Assembly: GCF_014202645.1 (NCBI RefSeq)
Contig: NZ_JACHHG010000001.1
Span: 248,001 to 312,000, forward strand
Length of the DNA: 64,000 bases
Direction of reading: 5' to 3'
Origin: Deinobacterium chartae
GTDB lineage: Bacteria > Deinococcota > Deinococci > Deinococcales > Deinococcaceae
The notes beneath the pieces are model-generated. The model worked only from the letters and a program-made list of their open reading frames with translations, did no database searches and was not told the DNA's origin. Shown piece by piece: positions 1-11,432 of the stretch (within the stretch, counting starts at the first letter, position 1; each line of letters opens with the position of its first letter). The position numbers and the translations under genes were made by a program.

Positions 1-1
1 C

Positions 2-310
2 TTCCGGCTGCGCGAGTACCTGTACCGCAGCCTGGCCTTCGCACCCGAAGGCTGGCAGGTCGAGGTGTGGCTCGACGCTCCCATCAGCAAGCTGGAGTAC
101 TTCCTGCCGCGCGGACGCGCCCTGCTCGAACCCGAGGGTGACGGCACCCGGCTGCGCTGCGGCGCCAGCGACCTCGAGGGGTTTGCGGCCCGCTTGCTGC
201 AGATCGGCTGCCGCCTCGAGGTGCGCCGCCCGACCGAACTCATCACGGCCTTTGAGGCGCTCTCCCGCCGGGCCCTCGAGGTGGCAGCCTCCGCCGCTGT
301 CAGCACCTAG
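2..310 (+). CDS. WYL-domain transcriptional regulator, C-terminal fragment
   Basis: The reading frame is open from the window edge and ends at TAG 308-310, so only the last ~102 residues are present. The fragment matches the end of WYL regulators: a SLA..P.GW.VEVWLDAP strand-helix region, then LP.G.ALLE..GDGT.LRC.A.DL.GFAARLL..GC..EVR.P.EL, which is typical of the WCX C-terminal extension. These proteins usually have an N-terminal HTH and act as ligand-sensing regulators; that half lies outside the window, so the target cannot be inferred. The stop overlaps the stop of the convergent membrane-protein gene by 4 bases. Confidence 0.8.
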   Translation, partial: FRLREYLYRSLAFAPEGWQVEVWLDAPISKLEYFLPRGRALLEPEGDGTRLRCGASDLEGFAARLLQIGCRLEVRRPTELITAFEALSRRALEVAASAAVST

Positions 311-720
311 GCGGACAGACGGGCGGCGGACATCCTGGGGGAGCGGACCGCGATCGCCAGGGCCAGCAGCAGCAGACCGGCTCCCAGCGTGCCGAACTCG
401 GTCAGCATGCCCTGCCACAGCGGCATGCTGGGGGGGACGTGCAGGTGCCAGTCGCGCAGGTGGCTGGCCGCGTGCATCAGGTTGCCCAGGGCGGCGAGCA
501 CGATCAGGTGCTGGTAACGCCACGGATCGCGCGCGGCCAGCCACAACCCCACGCCCAGCGGCAGGTTGAACGCACCGACGTCGCTCAGCAGATGCGCGTT
601 GTACGGCGCAAAGGGCGCGATGGCCTGGTAAGACCACACGGGGGCAAAGAAAAACAGGGCGCTGATGGTGAGGTGAGCGCTGCCCAACACGGCCAGAATC
701 ACTCGCAGGGTTCTGTACAT
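307..720 (-). CDS. small integral membrane protein, function unknown
   Basis: A 137-residue hydrophobic protein with about four membrane segments: a first helix ending in a SALFFFAP motif, a NLPLGVGLWLAA segment, a HLIVLAALGNLMHAASHL segment and a C-terminal GLLLLALAIAV helix. I chose the ATG at 720 because a GAGGA ribosome site lies about 7 nt upstream; a longer frame starting at 837 adds a charged, non-membrane extension without a site. The spaced His residues (HAASHLRDWHLH) recall small DoxX- or DUF-type membrane proteins, but I cannot assign a family. It converges on the WYL regulator. Confidence 0.6.
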   Translation of the reverse strand: MYRTLRVILAVLGSAHLTISALFFFAPVWSYQAIAPFAPYNAHLLSDVGAFNLPLGVGLWLAARDPWRYQHLIVLAALGNLMHAASHLRDWHLHVPPSMPLWQGMLTEFGTLGAGLLLLALAIAVRSPRMSAARLSA

Positions 721-909
721 CCGGGTCCTCGCTTTCTGCTCGAGGACCCTTTCCGCTGGCCGCACGGGAAACAGAATCCGGCCGCCCTCCGCTCGGTCCT
801 CGCACCTCACCTTAACCGCAATTACCGACACTATCAATCCGCGATTTGAGCTATCGCCAATAACACCCCTGTCTTCGCAGGCCGCGCTCGCGCCCCGCAG
901 GGCTGCCGC

Positions 910-2556
910 TCAGCGCAATACCAGCGGATACAGCTCGATGGTATCTCCGGGCCGCACCTCGTTGCGGCTGAGGATCCCGATGGACACCGTGCCGCGCAGC
1001 GTGCGCAGGCGGTTGATCAGCTCAAAGGTATCGGCCGCACTCAACCCACCGTCACGGATGTTCTCCGCCGGAACCCCCAGCGCCTCGAGGGCCACCACCG
1101 CGCTCTCGACCAGCTCGTCGATCTGTTCGCGGATCTCGTTGCTGGTCTTGGGCAGCGCGCCGCCCAGGGTGATGTTGCGGGTCCGGATCGGCTGGGCCTT
1201 CGGGTAAACCGTCGTGTTCGGCACCAACCGCGCCTCGAGGGTTAACGGATAGCCTTGGACCTGGTTGGTGGCGCTGCGCAGGGTCAGCAGCGCAGCGCCC
1301 TGCATGGTCTCGAGGCGACGCAGCAGCGCCTGCTGCTGTTCGGCGGGCAGCACCGCGCTGGGATTGCCGCGCGCGCCACGCGCATACGCCCGGCTCTGCG
1401 CCTCGCGCAGCACGCGCGCCAAGCCGGCCTCTCCCACGGTGGGCTCCAAAACCGCCTGATGCACCAAGTCGCCGCGCAGCACGATGTACTGCCCGGTGCG
1501 CTGCGCGGCCAGCTCGTTGCTCTGCCGCACGTAGTCGAGCCGCAGGCGCCGCGCCTCGTCCTCGAGGCGTTCGAACTCGCCCTGCAGCTTGGCTATGTCC
1601 GCGCGCAGGCGATCGTTCTGCGCCTGCAGGCGGCCCGACTCGGCCTTGAGCATGCGGCCCTGGTCAAACAGACCCTGGTTGTCGGCCTGCAAGCGGCTGT
1701 TCTCGCGCTGCAGCCGCACCTGCTGGTTCTGCAGGCGACGCGCCTGATCCTGGAGCGGCACCAGCTGGACCCGCAGCGCCTCGAGCTCGCGCTTCTCGCG
1801 CCTCAGCTCCTGGTTCAGCCGGGCATTGCGGGCCTCGAGCTCGTCGCGCGCGGCCTCCAGCGAGGCGAGCTGCTCTTGCAGCCGGGACGAGCGCGCCTCG
1901 AGGGCCCTGGCAGTGTTCTCGGCGCGTTCGCGCTGCGCTTCGGCGGCGCGGGCACGCTGCTGCGCGCGCTCGGTACGCGCTTCGAACTGCGCGGCGCGCG
2001 CCTGAAGGGCGTCGCGGGTGGCCCGGAGCTCGCGCACGTCCTCGGAGAGGCCGGCGGTCTGCGCGTTGAGCTGTGCGGTCTCGGCCTCGAGGCGGCGGGT
2101 TTCCTCGGCCAGGCGCGCGGCTTCGGCCCTCAGCTCCAGCACCTGCTGCCTCGAGGCGTCACGGTCGGCCAGCGCCTGGGTGCGCTGCCGCGCACTCTCC
2201 TGCGCCTGCTGCCGGGCCGCGTCGCGTTGCGCGCTGGCCGAGGCGAGTTCGGCGCGGACCGCCGCGATCTCCTGCTGCATCGGCTGAATCTGTGCCTTGA
2301 GGTCGGCGAGCTCCTCGCGCACCCGGTCGGCCTCGAGGACCGTGCGAACCGCCGAGCGGTTGATCACGGCGAAGCCGCCGAGGCTCAGCAGGCTGATCAG
2401 CATGCCCGCGCCGATGGCAACGATCAGGGCGCTGGTCTTGGGGCGCAGGCCAAACAGCCGGATATGCTTGCGCCCGACCCGGCGGCCCACCTCGTCGCCC
2501 GCATAGGCCACGAAACCCGACACCAGCACCAGAAAGCCCAGAAAGAGCCACAGCAT
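910..2556 (-). CDS. DUF3084 domain-containing membrane-anchored coiled-coil protein
   Basis: A 548-residue protein. It has two N-terminal membrane segments (about residues 1-20 and 44-66), a very long Arg/Glu/Gln/Ala-rich coiled coil (about 75-350), and a C-terminal globular region beginning near GQYIVLRGDLVHQAVLEP that resembles DUF3084. Such proteins are known from Deinococcus and cyanobacteria; their role is unknown, and an envelope scaffold is only a guess. It lies 15 bases downstream of the LptB-like ATPase on the same strand, so the two are probably one transcript. The coiled coil creates long spurious open frames on the other strand. Confidence 0.85.
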   Translation of the reverse strand: MLWLFLGFLVLVSGFVAYAGDEVGRRVGRKHIRLFGLRPKTSALIVAIGAGMLISLLSLGGFAVINRSAVRTVLEADRVREELADLKAQIQPMQQEIAAVRAELASASAQRDAARQQAQESARQRTQALADRDASRQQVLELRAEAARLAEETRRLEAETAQLNAQTAGLSEDVRELRATRDALQARAAQFEARTERAQQRARAAEAQRERAENTARALEARSSRLQEQLASLEAARDELEARNARLNQELRREKRELEALRVQLVPLQDQARRLQNQQVRLQRENSRLQADNQGLFDQGRMLKAESGRLQAQNDRLRADIAKLQGEFERLEDEARRLRLDYVRQSNELAAQRTGQYIVLRGDLVHQAVLEPTVGEAGLARVLREAQSRAYARGARGNPSAVLPAEQQQALLRRLETMQGAALLTLRSATNQVQGYPLTLEARLVPNTTVYPKAQPIRTRNITLGGALPKTSNEIREQIDELVESAVVALEALGVPAENIRDGGLSAADTFELINRLRTLRGTVSIGILSRNEVRPGDTIELYPLVLR

Positions 2557-2571
2557 ACGTTGCTGCCCGGC

Positions 2572-3345
2572 TCAGAGTTCGAAGTCGTGGCCGAGGTAGT
2601 GGTCGCGCGCCGCAGTGTCGCGGGAGAACTCCAGCGGCGTACCCTGGAAGCGCACCTCGCCGTCGTACATCAGGTACACGCGGTCGGTCAGCGCCATGGT
2701 CTCGCGCACGGCGTGGTCGGTGATGAACACGCCCAAGCCGCGGCGCTCGCGCAGATCGCGGATCAGACGCTGAATCTCGCGCACACTCTTGGGGTCCACC
2801 CCGGTGAACGGCTCGTCGAGCAGGATAAAGTCCGGGTCGGTGGTGAGGGCCCGGGCGATCTCGAGGCGGCGGCGCTCGCCTCCGGAGAGCTGGTAGGCCA
2901 TCGAATCCGCGAGGTGCAGCAGCCCGAACTCGTCGAGCAGCTGGTCGGCCCGCTCACGCTGCTGCGCGGGGCTGAGGTTCTGGAACTCGAGGATCGCCAG
3001 CAGGTTGTCACGGGCACTCATGCGCCGGAAAGCCGAGGGTTCCTGCGGCAGGTAGCCCAGGCCCATGCGGGCGCGGCGGTGCATCGGGAGCTTGGTAACG
3101 TCCTGGCCGGACAGGTGAATCTGCCCGGCGGCGGGGCGCACGAAACCGACCATCATGTAAAAGGTGGTGGTTTTGCCCGCGCCGTTGGGTCCGAAGAGTG
3201 CGACGATCTCGCCTCGGCGGATGGTGAGGTCCACGCCACGCACCACCGTCCTGCGCCCGTAATGTTTGTACAGTCCGCTGGCCGTCAGCTGTGGGACCTG
3301 AGAGGTGGGCGAGGTGGATGAGACAGCAGCAGGAGCGGTGTTCAT
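2572..3345 (-). CDS. lptB: LptB-type ABC transporter ATP-binding protein
   Basis: A 257-residue ATPase. Walker A GPNGAGKT is at residues 52-59, the signature [13 protein letters not shown] starts at 153, Walker B ILLDEP is near 174 and the H-loop is ITDHAVRE. The [14 protein letters not shown]-loop region and the short single-domain form are those of LptB, which powers lipopolysaccharide export with LptFG. Deinococcota generally lack classical lipid A, so the lipid handled here may differ; no lptF or lptG lies in the window. I chose the ATG at 3345 rather than 3429 because it has a leaderless -10 box 7 nt upstream and removes an unconserved extension. Confidence 0.85.
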   Translation of the reverse strand: MNTAPAAVSSTSPTSQVPQLTASGLYKHYGRRTVVRGVDLTIRRGEIVALFGPNGAGKTTTFYMMVGFVRPAAGQIHLSGQDVTKLPMHRRARMGLGYLPQEPSAFRRMSARDNLLAILEFQNLSPAQQRERADQLLDEFGLLHLADSMAYQLSGGERRRLEIARALTTDPDFILLDEPFTGVDPKSVREIQRLIRDLRERRGLGVFITDHAVRETMALTDRVYLMYDGEVRFQGTPLEFSRDTAARDHYLGHDFEL

Positions 3346-3352
3346 TATCGTC

Positions 3353-3358
3353 ACATTA
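3353..3358 (-). promoter_or_regulatory. leaderless -10 box of lptB
   Basis: TAATGT on the minus strand, 7 nt before the chosen ATG. No Shine-Dalgarno sequence is visible between box and start. Confidence 0.5.
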
Positions 3359-3531
3359 GCATGGGGCGGTGTGGTCGCCGTGAGATGCCGCGCTGGATCG
3401 GCACGCAAGCCCAGAACTAGCCCGGCCACCCCCGCTGCCCGGCTTACCCGTTACGGAAGCGCGGGAATTCCGGCGCAGCGCGTGTGTCAAAGTGCAGCAA
3501 AACCGATATACCCGCCTCGAGCGGTTCACGG

Positions 3532-3537
3532 TAAGCT
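3532..3537 (+). promoter_or_regulatory. leaderless -10 box of deoB
   Basis: TAAGCT followed by 7 nt and the ATG at 3545; the GTAGGGC spacer has no convincing ribosome site. Confidence 0.5.
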
Positions 3538-3544
3538 GTAGGGC

Positions 3545-4692
<1,148 letters not shown>

Positions 4693-4696
<4 letters not shown>

Positions 4697-5085
4697 ACGA
4701 CCAAGAGATTTTGAATTTCCTGCGACGCCACCTCGAGAGCATCTATACCCGTGACTGGATCACCTACCAGGCCACCACCGCCGAGGACCTGGCCTTATAC
4801 GAGCATTTCGTGACCCCGCACCGTCAAGACGGGCTGGCTTTTCACCGCTTCATGATCGAGAACAGCTGGGCGACCGGTGGACGCAGCCACCACCTCTCGC
4901 TGCTCGAGCCGCGGGTGCAGTGGCTGGCAGACGGGCAGGTCGCGGTGATCAGTTACACCCTGATGCTGTCCCTGGCAAGCGACAGCGGCATCGAGCACCG
5001 CAGCGTCAACGAGACCCGGGTGATCGAGAACCGCGAAGGCGAGTGGCAGGTCGTGCACGTGCACAAGAGCCCCGCCGGGGCCTGA
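4693..5085 (+). CDS. SnoaL/NTF2-like fold protein (CaMKII association-domain type)
   Basis: A 130-residue single-domain protein. The pattern of an N-terminal helix ([22 protein letters not shown]), a [17 protein letters not shown] segment, and a C-terminal sheet ending [23 protein letters not shown] is that of the NTF2-like superfamily, especially the CaMKII association domain. The domain is usually a dimer or small-ligand binder; the substrate is unknown. The ATG overlaps the deoB stop by 4 bases, implying translational coupling. Confidence 0.7.
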
Positions 5086-5092
5086 GGCCGCC

Positions 5093-5781
5093 TTGCGCCC
5101 CGAGGAACTGCACTACACGCTGTACGCCGACGGCAAGTTCGCTGGCGAGTCGGTGTGGCGTGTCACGCCCGAAAAACACCACTGGCTGATCCGGCAGACC
5201 ACCGAGTTCGTCGGTCCCCCGATCGGCAACGTCCGCCGGGTCCAAACCTCGAGGCTGAATCCCAAACGCCGCACCTCGGCTGCGTACAGCGAGGGACCGG
5301 ACAGCAGCGCCCGAGCCGCAAAACCCAGCTTTGAAACGGTATTTGACCGCAAGAGCGGGGTGGTCACCGTGCGGCAGGGCCGCGACGAGGCCAGCATCCC
5401 GATGGTGCAGGACTACCAGGACCCGCTGAGCCTGATCGTGCTGCTGCGCGACTTGCCCGCAGACGCCGAGCTGCCGCTGCGCGTCCCGATGATCGGCGCG
5501 TCGGCCTACGTGCAGCGGCTTCCCGACGCGCTATGCCCCACGCCCTGGGGTGACCTCGAGGCGCGGGTGTACTACCTGCGCCCGGGGGGCGCGGTGGTGT
5601 ACATCGAACAGAACGAGCCGAACCGTCCGCTGCGCCTGACCCAGGAGGTAGACGGCGTGGTGATGGATTCGCTGATCAGCCTGCCGGGGGGACGCAGCGC
5701 CCCGCCGCGCAAGGACAGCTCCCCTCGCCGGGAGGAGCCGCGCCGCAGACGCACGCGGCCGCGCAAGGAGAACGACAAGCG

Positions 5782-5785
<4 letters not shown>
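5093..5785 (+). CDS. conserved protein of unknown function with basic C-terminal tail
   Basis: A 230-residue protein starting at TTG 5093, with TGAGG about 6 nt upstream. The body is beta-rich (LHYTLYADGKFAGESVWRV, then FDRKSGVVTVRQG, then DYQDPLSLIVLLRDLP). The DPLS..LLR stretch weakly recalls DUF3108, but I would not assign it. The last ~30 residues are strongly basic ([14 protein letters not shown]), suggesting nucleic-acid or surface contact. There is no signal peptide. The final TGA overlaps the hisD ATG, so the two are coupled. Confidence 0.65.
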
Positions 5786-7095
<1,310 letters not shown>

Positions 7096-7116
7096 AACCC
7101 GCAGCTCTTGCGCCAG

Positions 7117-7145
7117 GCGGCGACCGGAAGAAAGCCGGTCGCCGC
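7117..7145 (+). terminator. hairpin downstream of hisD
   Basis: A perfect 11-bp stem (GCGGCGACCGG / CCGGTCGCCGC) with a 7-nt loop, 22 nt after the hisD stop. No T-run follows, so it may end transcription weakly, protect the 3' end, or need Rho. Confidence 0.55.
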
Positions 7146-7489
7146 GAATATGTGCTGCACGCTTGCAGCGCGGTGAACGCTGACTTTGTTTGCACTGCGG
7201 CCTCTGAGCCGTGGGGCAACGCATCTTTTGCGCGCGGCTCGAAAGCGCTTTTCTTTTGCGCGAGCGCGGTGAGCGCACGCGCTTTCACCGGATTTTTGCA
7301 GCTCGCCGGTACCCGTTGGCGCTCCGGAAACCCGGCGCAGCGCCTTTTGGAGGTGAACAAGCAAGGTTCAGGCGTTCTGCGTGGAGGCCCGCAGGCGAGC
7401 GCGCGCGTTTTGCAGGCCTCGTGAAACGATGAACCAGGCACGGTCAGCGCAGGCGATCTTCACCGAATGTTCATGCGAAATTTCCCCTA
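7146..7489. other. gene-free stretch between hisD and the xyl promoter
   Basis: About 340 bases without a convincing gene. Open frames exist on both strands but show alanine/arginine-rich translations without domain signatures or well-placed ribosome sites. The sequence holds complementary GC-rich patches (AAAGCG near 7238 and CGCTTT near 7280), so a structured RNA is possible; I see no match to a named RNA family. Confidence 0.4.
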
Positions 7490-7518
7490 TTGACCCCAAC
7501 CCGGACCCCACTTATGGT
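7490..7518 (+). promoter_or_regulatory. sigma-70-type promoter of the xyl operon
   Basis: -35 TTGACC (7490-7495), 17-bp spacer, -10 TATGGT (7513-7518). The -10 touches the inverted repeat at 7519-7539, and the first gene starts at 7643, giving a leader of about 115 nt. Confidence 0.75.
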
Positions 7519-7539
7519 TTAGTTAATCGAATGAACTAA
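7519..7539. promoter_or_regulatory. candidate XylR-type operator (TTAGTT-N9-AACTAA)
   Basis: Perfect 6-bp arms TTAGTT and AACTAA separated by 9 bp, covering the expected transcription start. The half site resembles the TTAGTTT...AAACTAA operators known for Bacillus XylR, also a ROK repressor. A ROK gene is the first gene downstream, so autoregulation is likely. Confidence 0.65.
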
Positions 7540-7642
7540 TCCGTGTGGTGCTCTCCCGATCGGTGGACGGCGTCGCCTTTTCGTTGCCCTGATCCGCAGG
7601 CAGCGGCAAGTCAACGGTCCGCACGTCCTTGCAGGAAAGCAG

Positions 7643-8863
7643 GTGCCATCCGTGCTTCTCTCCGGCGACAGCGCGCTCCTCAAACAGCTCAACCGTGCCG
7701 CGATCCTGCGCCTGGTCCGGCGCGCGCCCGGCATCGCGCGCGCCGAACTGTCCCGCCGCACCGGGCTCACCAAAGCCACGGTCAGCACCCTGGTGCAAGA
7801 ACTCGAGCTCGAGGGCTGGCTGCGCGCCGGTACGCCGCAACACGCCGGATCCGGACGTCCCGCCACGCCGCTGTACCTCGACGACACCCGCCTGGTGCTG
7901 GTCGGGGCCGAGCTGGGTGCTGACTACCGCAATGCGGTCGCCCTGGACCTGACCGGGCGCATTCTCTCGCAGCGCTACGCCCGCACCGACCACGCCGGGC
8001 CCGAAGCGGCCCTGGCGGCCCTGGCCACCGACCTGGAGGCGGTCTTGGCCGAGGAACGGGTGCGCACGCGCCGGGTGGTGGGTCTGGGCGTCGCGGTGCC
8101 CGGCCCGGTCCACGCGGGCAGCGGACGCATGCCCGTCGCCCCCAACCTGGGCTGGACCGACGTACCGGTGCGCGACCTGATGGACGCCCGACTGCACTCC
8201 CCCACCCTCGAGGGCACCCTGCTCCACGTCGAGAACGAGGCGAACGCCGGAGCCCTCACCGAGTCCATCTTCGGTATTCACCCGCTCGACGGCCCGCTGG
8301 TGTACCTCAGCCTGGGGGTCGGCGTGGGTGGAGGCATCGTGATGGGCGACCGCGTCTTTCACGGTTACGGCGGCTACGCCGGTGAAATCGGCCACCTCAC
8401 GCTGCTGCCCGACGGCCCCGGGTGCCGCTGCGGCACCCGGGGCTGCGCCGAGGCCCTGATCGGCCAGCGCGCCATCAGCGCGGCTGCCGGCAGCCCGGAC
8501 CTGTCGGTCGACGACCTGCTGTCCCGCCTGCGCGCCGGGGACCCGGCCACCCACGCGGCGGTCCAGCGCGCCGGGGAATACCTGGGCATCTTGATCTCCA
8601 ACCTGATCCACACCTTCAACCCGCAGATGGTGGTTCTGGGCGGACCGCTCGCCGAACTGGGCGACGCCCTGCTCGAACCGGCCTGCCAGGAGGCGCGGCG
8701 GCGCGGACTGCATCGGCTTGTCGAACAGGCCCAGATCCGCCGCTGCCGCTACGGGCGTGACGCCGGCGCCATCGGAGCCGCGGCCCGCGCGCTGCACGCC
8801 GCGCTGAGCCCGGCCATGCCCGAGCCGGCTTCCTGGGCCGAGCACATGGGAGAACCCGTATGA
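7643..8863 (+). CDS. xylR: ROK-family transcriptional repressor (XylR-like)
   Basis: A 406-residue protein starting at GTG 7643, with AGGAAAG about 6 nt upstream. Residues ~13-65 form a winged HTH (LNRAAILRLVRRAPGIARAELSRRTGLT). The rest is a ROK sugar-kinase-like domain with VENEANAGAL, the SLGVGVGGGIV phosphate loop, GEIGHL and the zinc cluster CRCGTRGCAE. ROK repressors bind sugars and release DNA. As first gene of a xylose-type operon behind a TTAGTT...AACTAA repeat it is best read as XylR, sensing xylose or a related sugar. Its stop overlaps the ABC ATPase start (ATGA). The exact inducer cannot be read from the sequence. Confidence 0.85.
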   Translation: MPSVLLSGDSALLKQLNRAAILRLVRRAPGIARAELSRRTGLTKATVSTLVQELELEGWLRAGTPQHAGSGRPATPLYLDDTRLVLVGAELGADYRNAVALDLTGRILSQRYARTDHAGPEAALAALATDLEAVLAEERVRTRRVVGLGVAVPGPVHAGSGRMPVAPNLGWTDVPVRDLMDARLHSPTLEGTLLHVENEANAGALTESIFGIHPLDGPLVYLSLGVGVGGGIVMGDRVFHGYGGYAGEIGHLTLLPDGPGCRCGTRGCAEALIGQRAISAAAGSPDLSVDDLLSRLRAGDPATHAAVQRAGEYLGILISNLIHTFNPQMVVLGGPLAELGDALLEPACQEARRRGLHRLVEQAQIRRCRYGRDAGAIGAAARALHAALSPAMPEPASWAEHMGEPV

Positions 8864-10386
8864 ACGAACGCATCGCCTTCGAGAACATCACCAAGTCCTT
8901 CGGGCCGGTGGAGGTGCTGCACGGCGTGGGCTTCTCGGCGGCTTCCGGCGAGGTTCACGCCGTCATCGGCGAGAACGGCGCAGGCAAGAGCACCCTGATG
9001 AAGATCCTGTGCGGCTACCAGCCGCCCAGCGGCGGCACCGTGCGCTTCGAGGGCCAGCCGGTACGTTTTGCAAGCAGCCGCGATGCCGAAGCGCTGGGCA
9101 TCGTCTTGATTCACCAGGAATTCAACCTCGCCGAGGACCTCAGCGTGGCCGACAACATCTACCTGGGCCGCGAAACGGGCGGGCTGCTGCTCGATGAGGC
9201 GGCGATGCGGCGCGGGGCGGCCGCGGCCCTCGAGCGGGTCGGCGTGCGGCTTGACCCCCGCACGCGGGTGCGCGACCTGAGCGTGCCGCAAAAACAGCTG
9301 GTCGAGATCGCCAAGGCGGTCTCGCGCGACGCGCAGGTACTGGTGATGGACGAGCCGACCGCCACCCTCACCCCGCACGAGACCGAGACGCTGTTCACGC
9401 TGATCGCGCAGCTCAGGCGCCAGGGCGTCACGGTGCTCTACATCTCGCACAAGCTCGACGAGGTCGCGGCCATCAGCGACCGGGTCACGGTGCTGCGCGA
9501 CGGCCGCCACGTCACCACCCGCGCCACGGCCGAGCTCACGCAGCACGAGATGGCCAACTTGATGGTGGGCCGCGAACTCGAGGACATGTTTCCCACGCGC
9601 GCCGAACCCGGCGCGGACACGCTGCTCGAGGTAGAAGACCTCACGGTTCCCGGCTGGGCCCACAGCGTCAGCTTCGTGCTGCGGCGCGGCGAGGTGCTGG
9701 GCTTTGCCGGACTGGTCGGGGCCGGACGCACCGAAACCTTCGAGGGCCTGCTGGGGTTGCGCCGCAGCGCGGTGCGGCGCGTGACCCGCGCGGGCCGTCC
9801 CGTGCGCATCGCAACTCCCCAAGACGCCGCCCGGCACGGCGTGGTTTACCTGTCCGAAGACCGCAAGGGCAAGGGGCTGATCACCGAGATGGCGCTGCGC
9901 CCCAACCTGACCCTGATGACCCTCGAGCATTACGCCCGCCCGCTGCTCGACACCCGCGCCGAACAGCGCGCCCTCGAGGCCGCCGTGCGCGACTACGGCA
10001 TCCGCAGCGGGAACCTCGAGGCAAAAGCCGGGTCGCTCTCGGGCGGCAACCAGCAAAAACTCGCGCTGGCCAAGATCTTGGCTACCGACCCCGAGGTGGT
10101 GATCCTCGACGAGCCCACGCGCGGGGTGGACGTGGGCGCCAAACGCGAGATCTACCACCTGATCCAGCGCCTCGCCCGCAGCGGCAAGGGGGTCATCGTC
10201 ATCTCCAGCGAACTGCCCGAACTGCTGGGGCTGTGTCACCGCGTGGCGGTCATGCACGGCGGACGCGTGGCGGCGGTCCTCGAGGGCAGCGGGCTCGGCG
10301 AGCACGAGGTCATTCAGTACGCTACCGGCCTGAAAACACAAGATACGACTCCCAGGAGGTCTGCGAATGTCCACCCCCAAGCCTGA
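8860..10386 (+). CDS. xylG: sugar ABC transporter ATP-binding protein (XylG/RbsA type)
   Basis: A 508-residue protein with two fused nucleotide-binding domains, as in importers for monosaccharides. Domain 1 has Walker [10 protein letters not shown], an atypical signature [13 protein letters not shown] and Walker [13 protein letters not shown]. Domain 2 has the degenerate Walker [10 protein letters not shown] usual in this family, signature [13 protein letters not shown] and [12 protein letters not shown]. It sits on the inner face of the membrane and powers the permease encoded next. It overlaps xylR by 4 bases and the permease by 20. The pentose assignment comes from the operon; ribose or another sugar is possible. 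Confidence 0.9.
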   Translation: MNERIAFENITKSFGPVEVLHGVGFSAASGEVHAVIGENGAGKSTLMKILCGYQPPSGGTVRFEGQPVRFASSRDAEALGIVLIHQEFNLAEDLSVADNIYLGRETGGLLLDEAAMRRGAAAALERVGVRLDPRTRVRDLSVPQKQLVEIAKAVSRDAQVLVMDEPTATLTPHETETLFTLIAQLRRQGVTVLYISHKLDEVAAISDRVTVLRDGRHVTTRATAELTQHEMANLMVGRELEDMFPTRAEPGADTLLEVEDLTVPGWAHSVSFVLRRGEVLGFAGLVGAGRTETFEGLLGLRRSAVRRVTRAGRPVRIATPQDAARHGVVYLSEDRKGKGLITEMALRPNLTLMTLEHYARPLLDTRAEQRALEAAVRDYGIRSGNLEAKAGSLSGGNQQKLALAKILATDPEVVILDEPTRGVDVGAKREIYHLIQRLARSGKGVIVISSELPELLGLCHRVAVMHGGRVAAVLEGSGLGEHEVIQYATGLKTQDTTPRRSANVHPQA

Positions 10387-11377
10387 CGCGGCCGTAGCCG
10401 CCGCCCGCCCGCCCGCCGTGCTCGCCCGCATCGGCAGTCTGGGCCCTCTGCTGGGCCTGCTGGCGCTCGCGTTGGTCGCCACGCTGCTCAACCCGGACTT
10501 TCTGACCGTCAGCAACCTGACCAACGTGCTGACCCGCGCGGCCTTTATCGGAATCATCGCGGTGGGTGCCACCTTCGTGATCATCTCGGGCGGCATCGAC
10601 CTGTCGGTGGGCTCGATGGCCGCCCTGATCGCCGGGTCGGTCATCTTGATCATGAACGCGCTCTCGGGCACGCTGGGAAACAGCTGGACCACGGTGGTAG
10701 CGGGCATGCTGATTGCCCTGGGAATCGGGGCCTTGGCCGGCCTGTTTCACGGCACCACCATCACCCGGGGGCGCATCGAACCGTTCATCGTCACGCTGGG
10801 CACGCTGGGTATTTACCGCTCGGTCCTGACCTACCTGTCACAGGGCGGCTCGATCTCTCTCAATCTCCCGCTCAGCGACGTGTACAGCCCGGTGTACTAC
10901 GGCGCGGTCGCGGGCATCCCCATTCCGATCCTGGTGTTTGCAGCGGTGGCCCTGCTCGGCGGGCTGATCTTGAACCGCACCCGCTACGGGCGCTACGTGC
11001 AGGCCATCGGTTCGAACGAGCAGGTCGCGCGTTACGCCGCCATCAACGTCACCCGGGTCAAGATCATCACCTACATGATCCAGGGCATCTGCGTGGCCAT
11101 CGCGACCATCTTGTACGTGCCACGGCTGGGATCGGCCTCGCCGTCCACCGGCTTGCTGTGGGAACTCGAGGCGATCGCGGCCGTGATCATCGGCGGCACC
11201 GCGCTCAAAGGCGGCAGCGGACGCATCTGGGGCACGGTGGTGGGCGCAGTGCTGCTGGTCACCATCGAAAACGTTCTCAACCTCACCTCGATCATCTCGG
11301 TTTACCTCAACGCGGCGGTCCAGGGCGTGGTGATCATCATCGTCGCCTTCTTGCAGCGCGGCGGTCGCCGCGCCTGA
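10367..11377 (+). CDS. xylH: sugar ABC transporter permease (XylH/RbsC type)
   Basis: A 336-residue membrane protein with eight to ten hydrophobic segments and the BPD_transp_2 hallmarks: [33 protein letters not shown] near the N-terminus, [18 protein letters not shown] in the middle and the late [19 protein letters not shown] loop. AGGAGG stands about 7 nt before the ATG, inside the end of the ATPase gene. It forms the pore of the importer with the preceding ATPase and the following binding protein. Confidence 0.9.
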   Translation: MSTPKPDAAVAAARPPAVLARIGSLGPLLGLLALALVATLLNPDFLTVSNLTNVLTRAAFIGIIAVGATFVIISGGIDLSVGSMAALIAGSVILIMNALSGTLGNSWTTVVAGMLIALGIGALAGLFHGTTITRGRIEPFIVTLGTLGIYRSVLTYLSQGGSISLNLPLSDVYSPVYYGAVAGIPIPILVFAAVALLGGLILNRTRYGRYVQAIGSNEQVARYAAINVTRVKIITYMIQGICVAIATILYVPRLGSASPSTGLLWELEAIAAVIIGGTALKGGSGRIWGTVVGAVLLVTIENVLNLTSIISVYLNAAVQGVVIIIVAFLQRGGRRA

Positions 11378-11432
11378 GCCCGGCCTCTACTCGTCGTTTC
11401 AACCGCCCCCGGGGCGGACAGGAGGAACAGGT

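Noticed and set aside
1255-3321. 688-codon open frame on the plus strand opposite DUF3084 and lptB
   Set aside because: It is antisense to two well-supported genes, and its Leu/Gln/Ala/Arg-rich translation reflects the coiled-coil codon pattern; no domain or start signal.
7211-7432. 73-codon frame in the hisD-xylR gap
   Set aside because: Arg-rich translation, no ribosome site, no conserved-looking motif.
8749-10707. 652-codon minus-strand frame opposite the ABC ATPase gene
   Set aside because: Antisense of a convincing double-ATPase; composition artefact of high GC.
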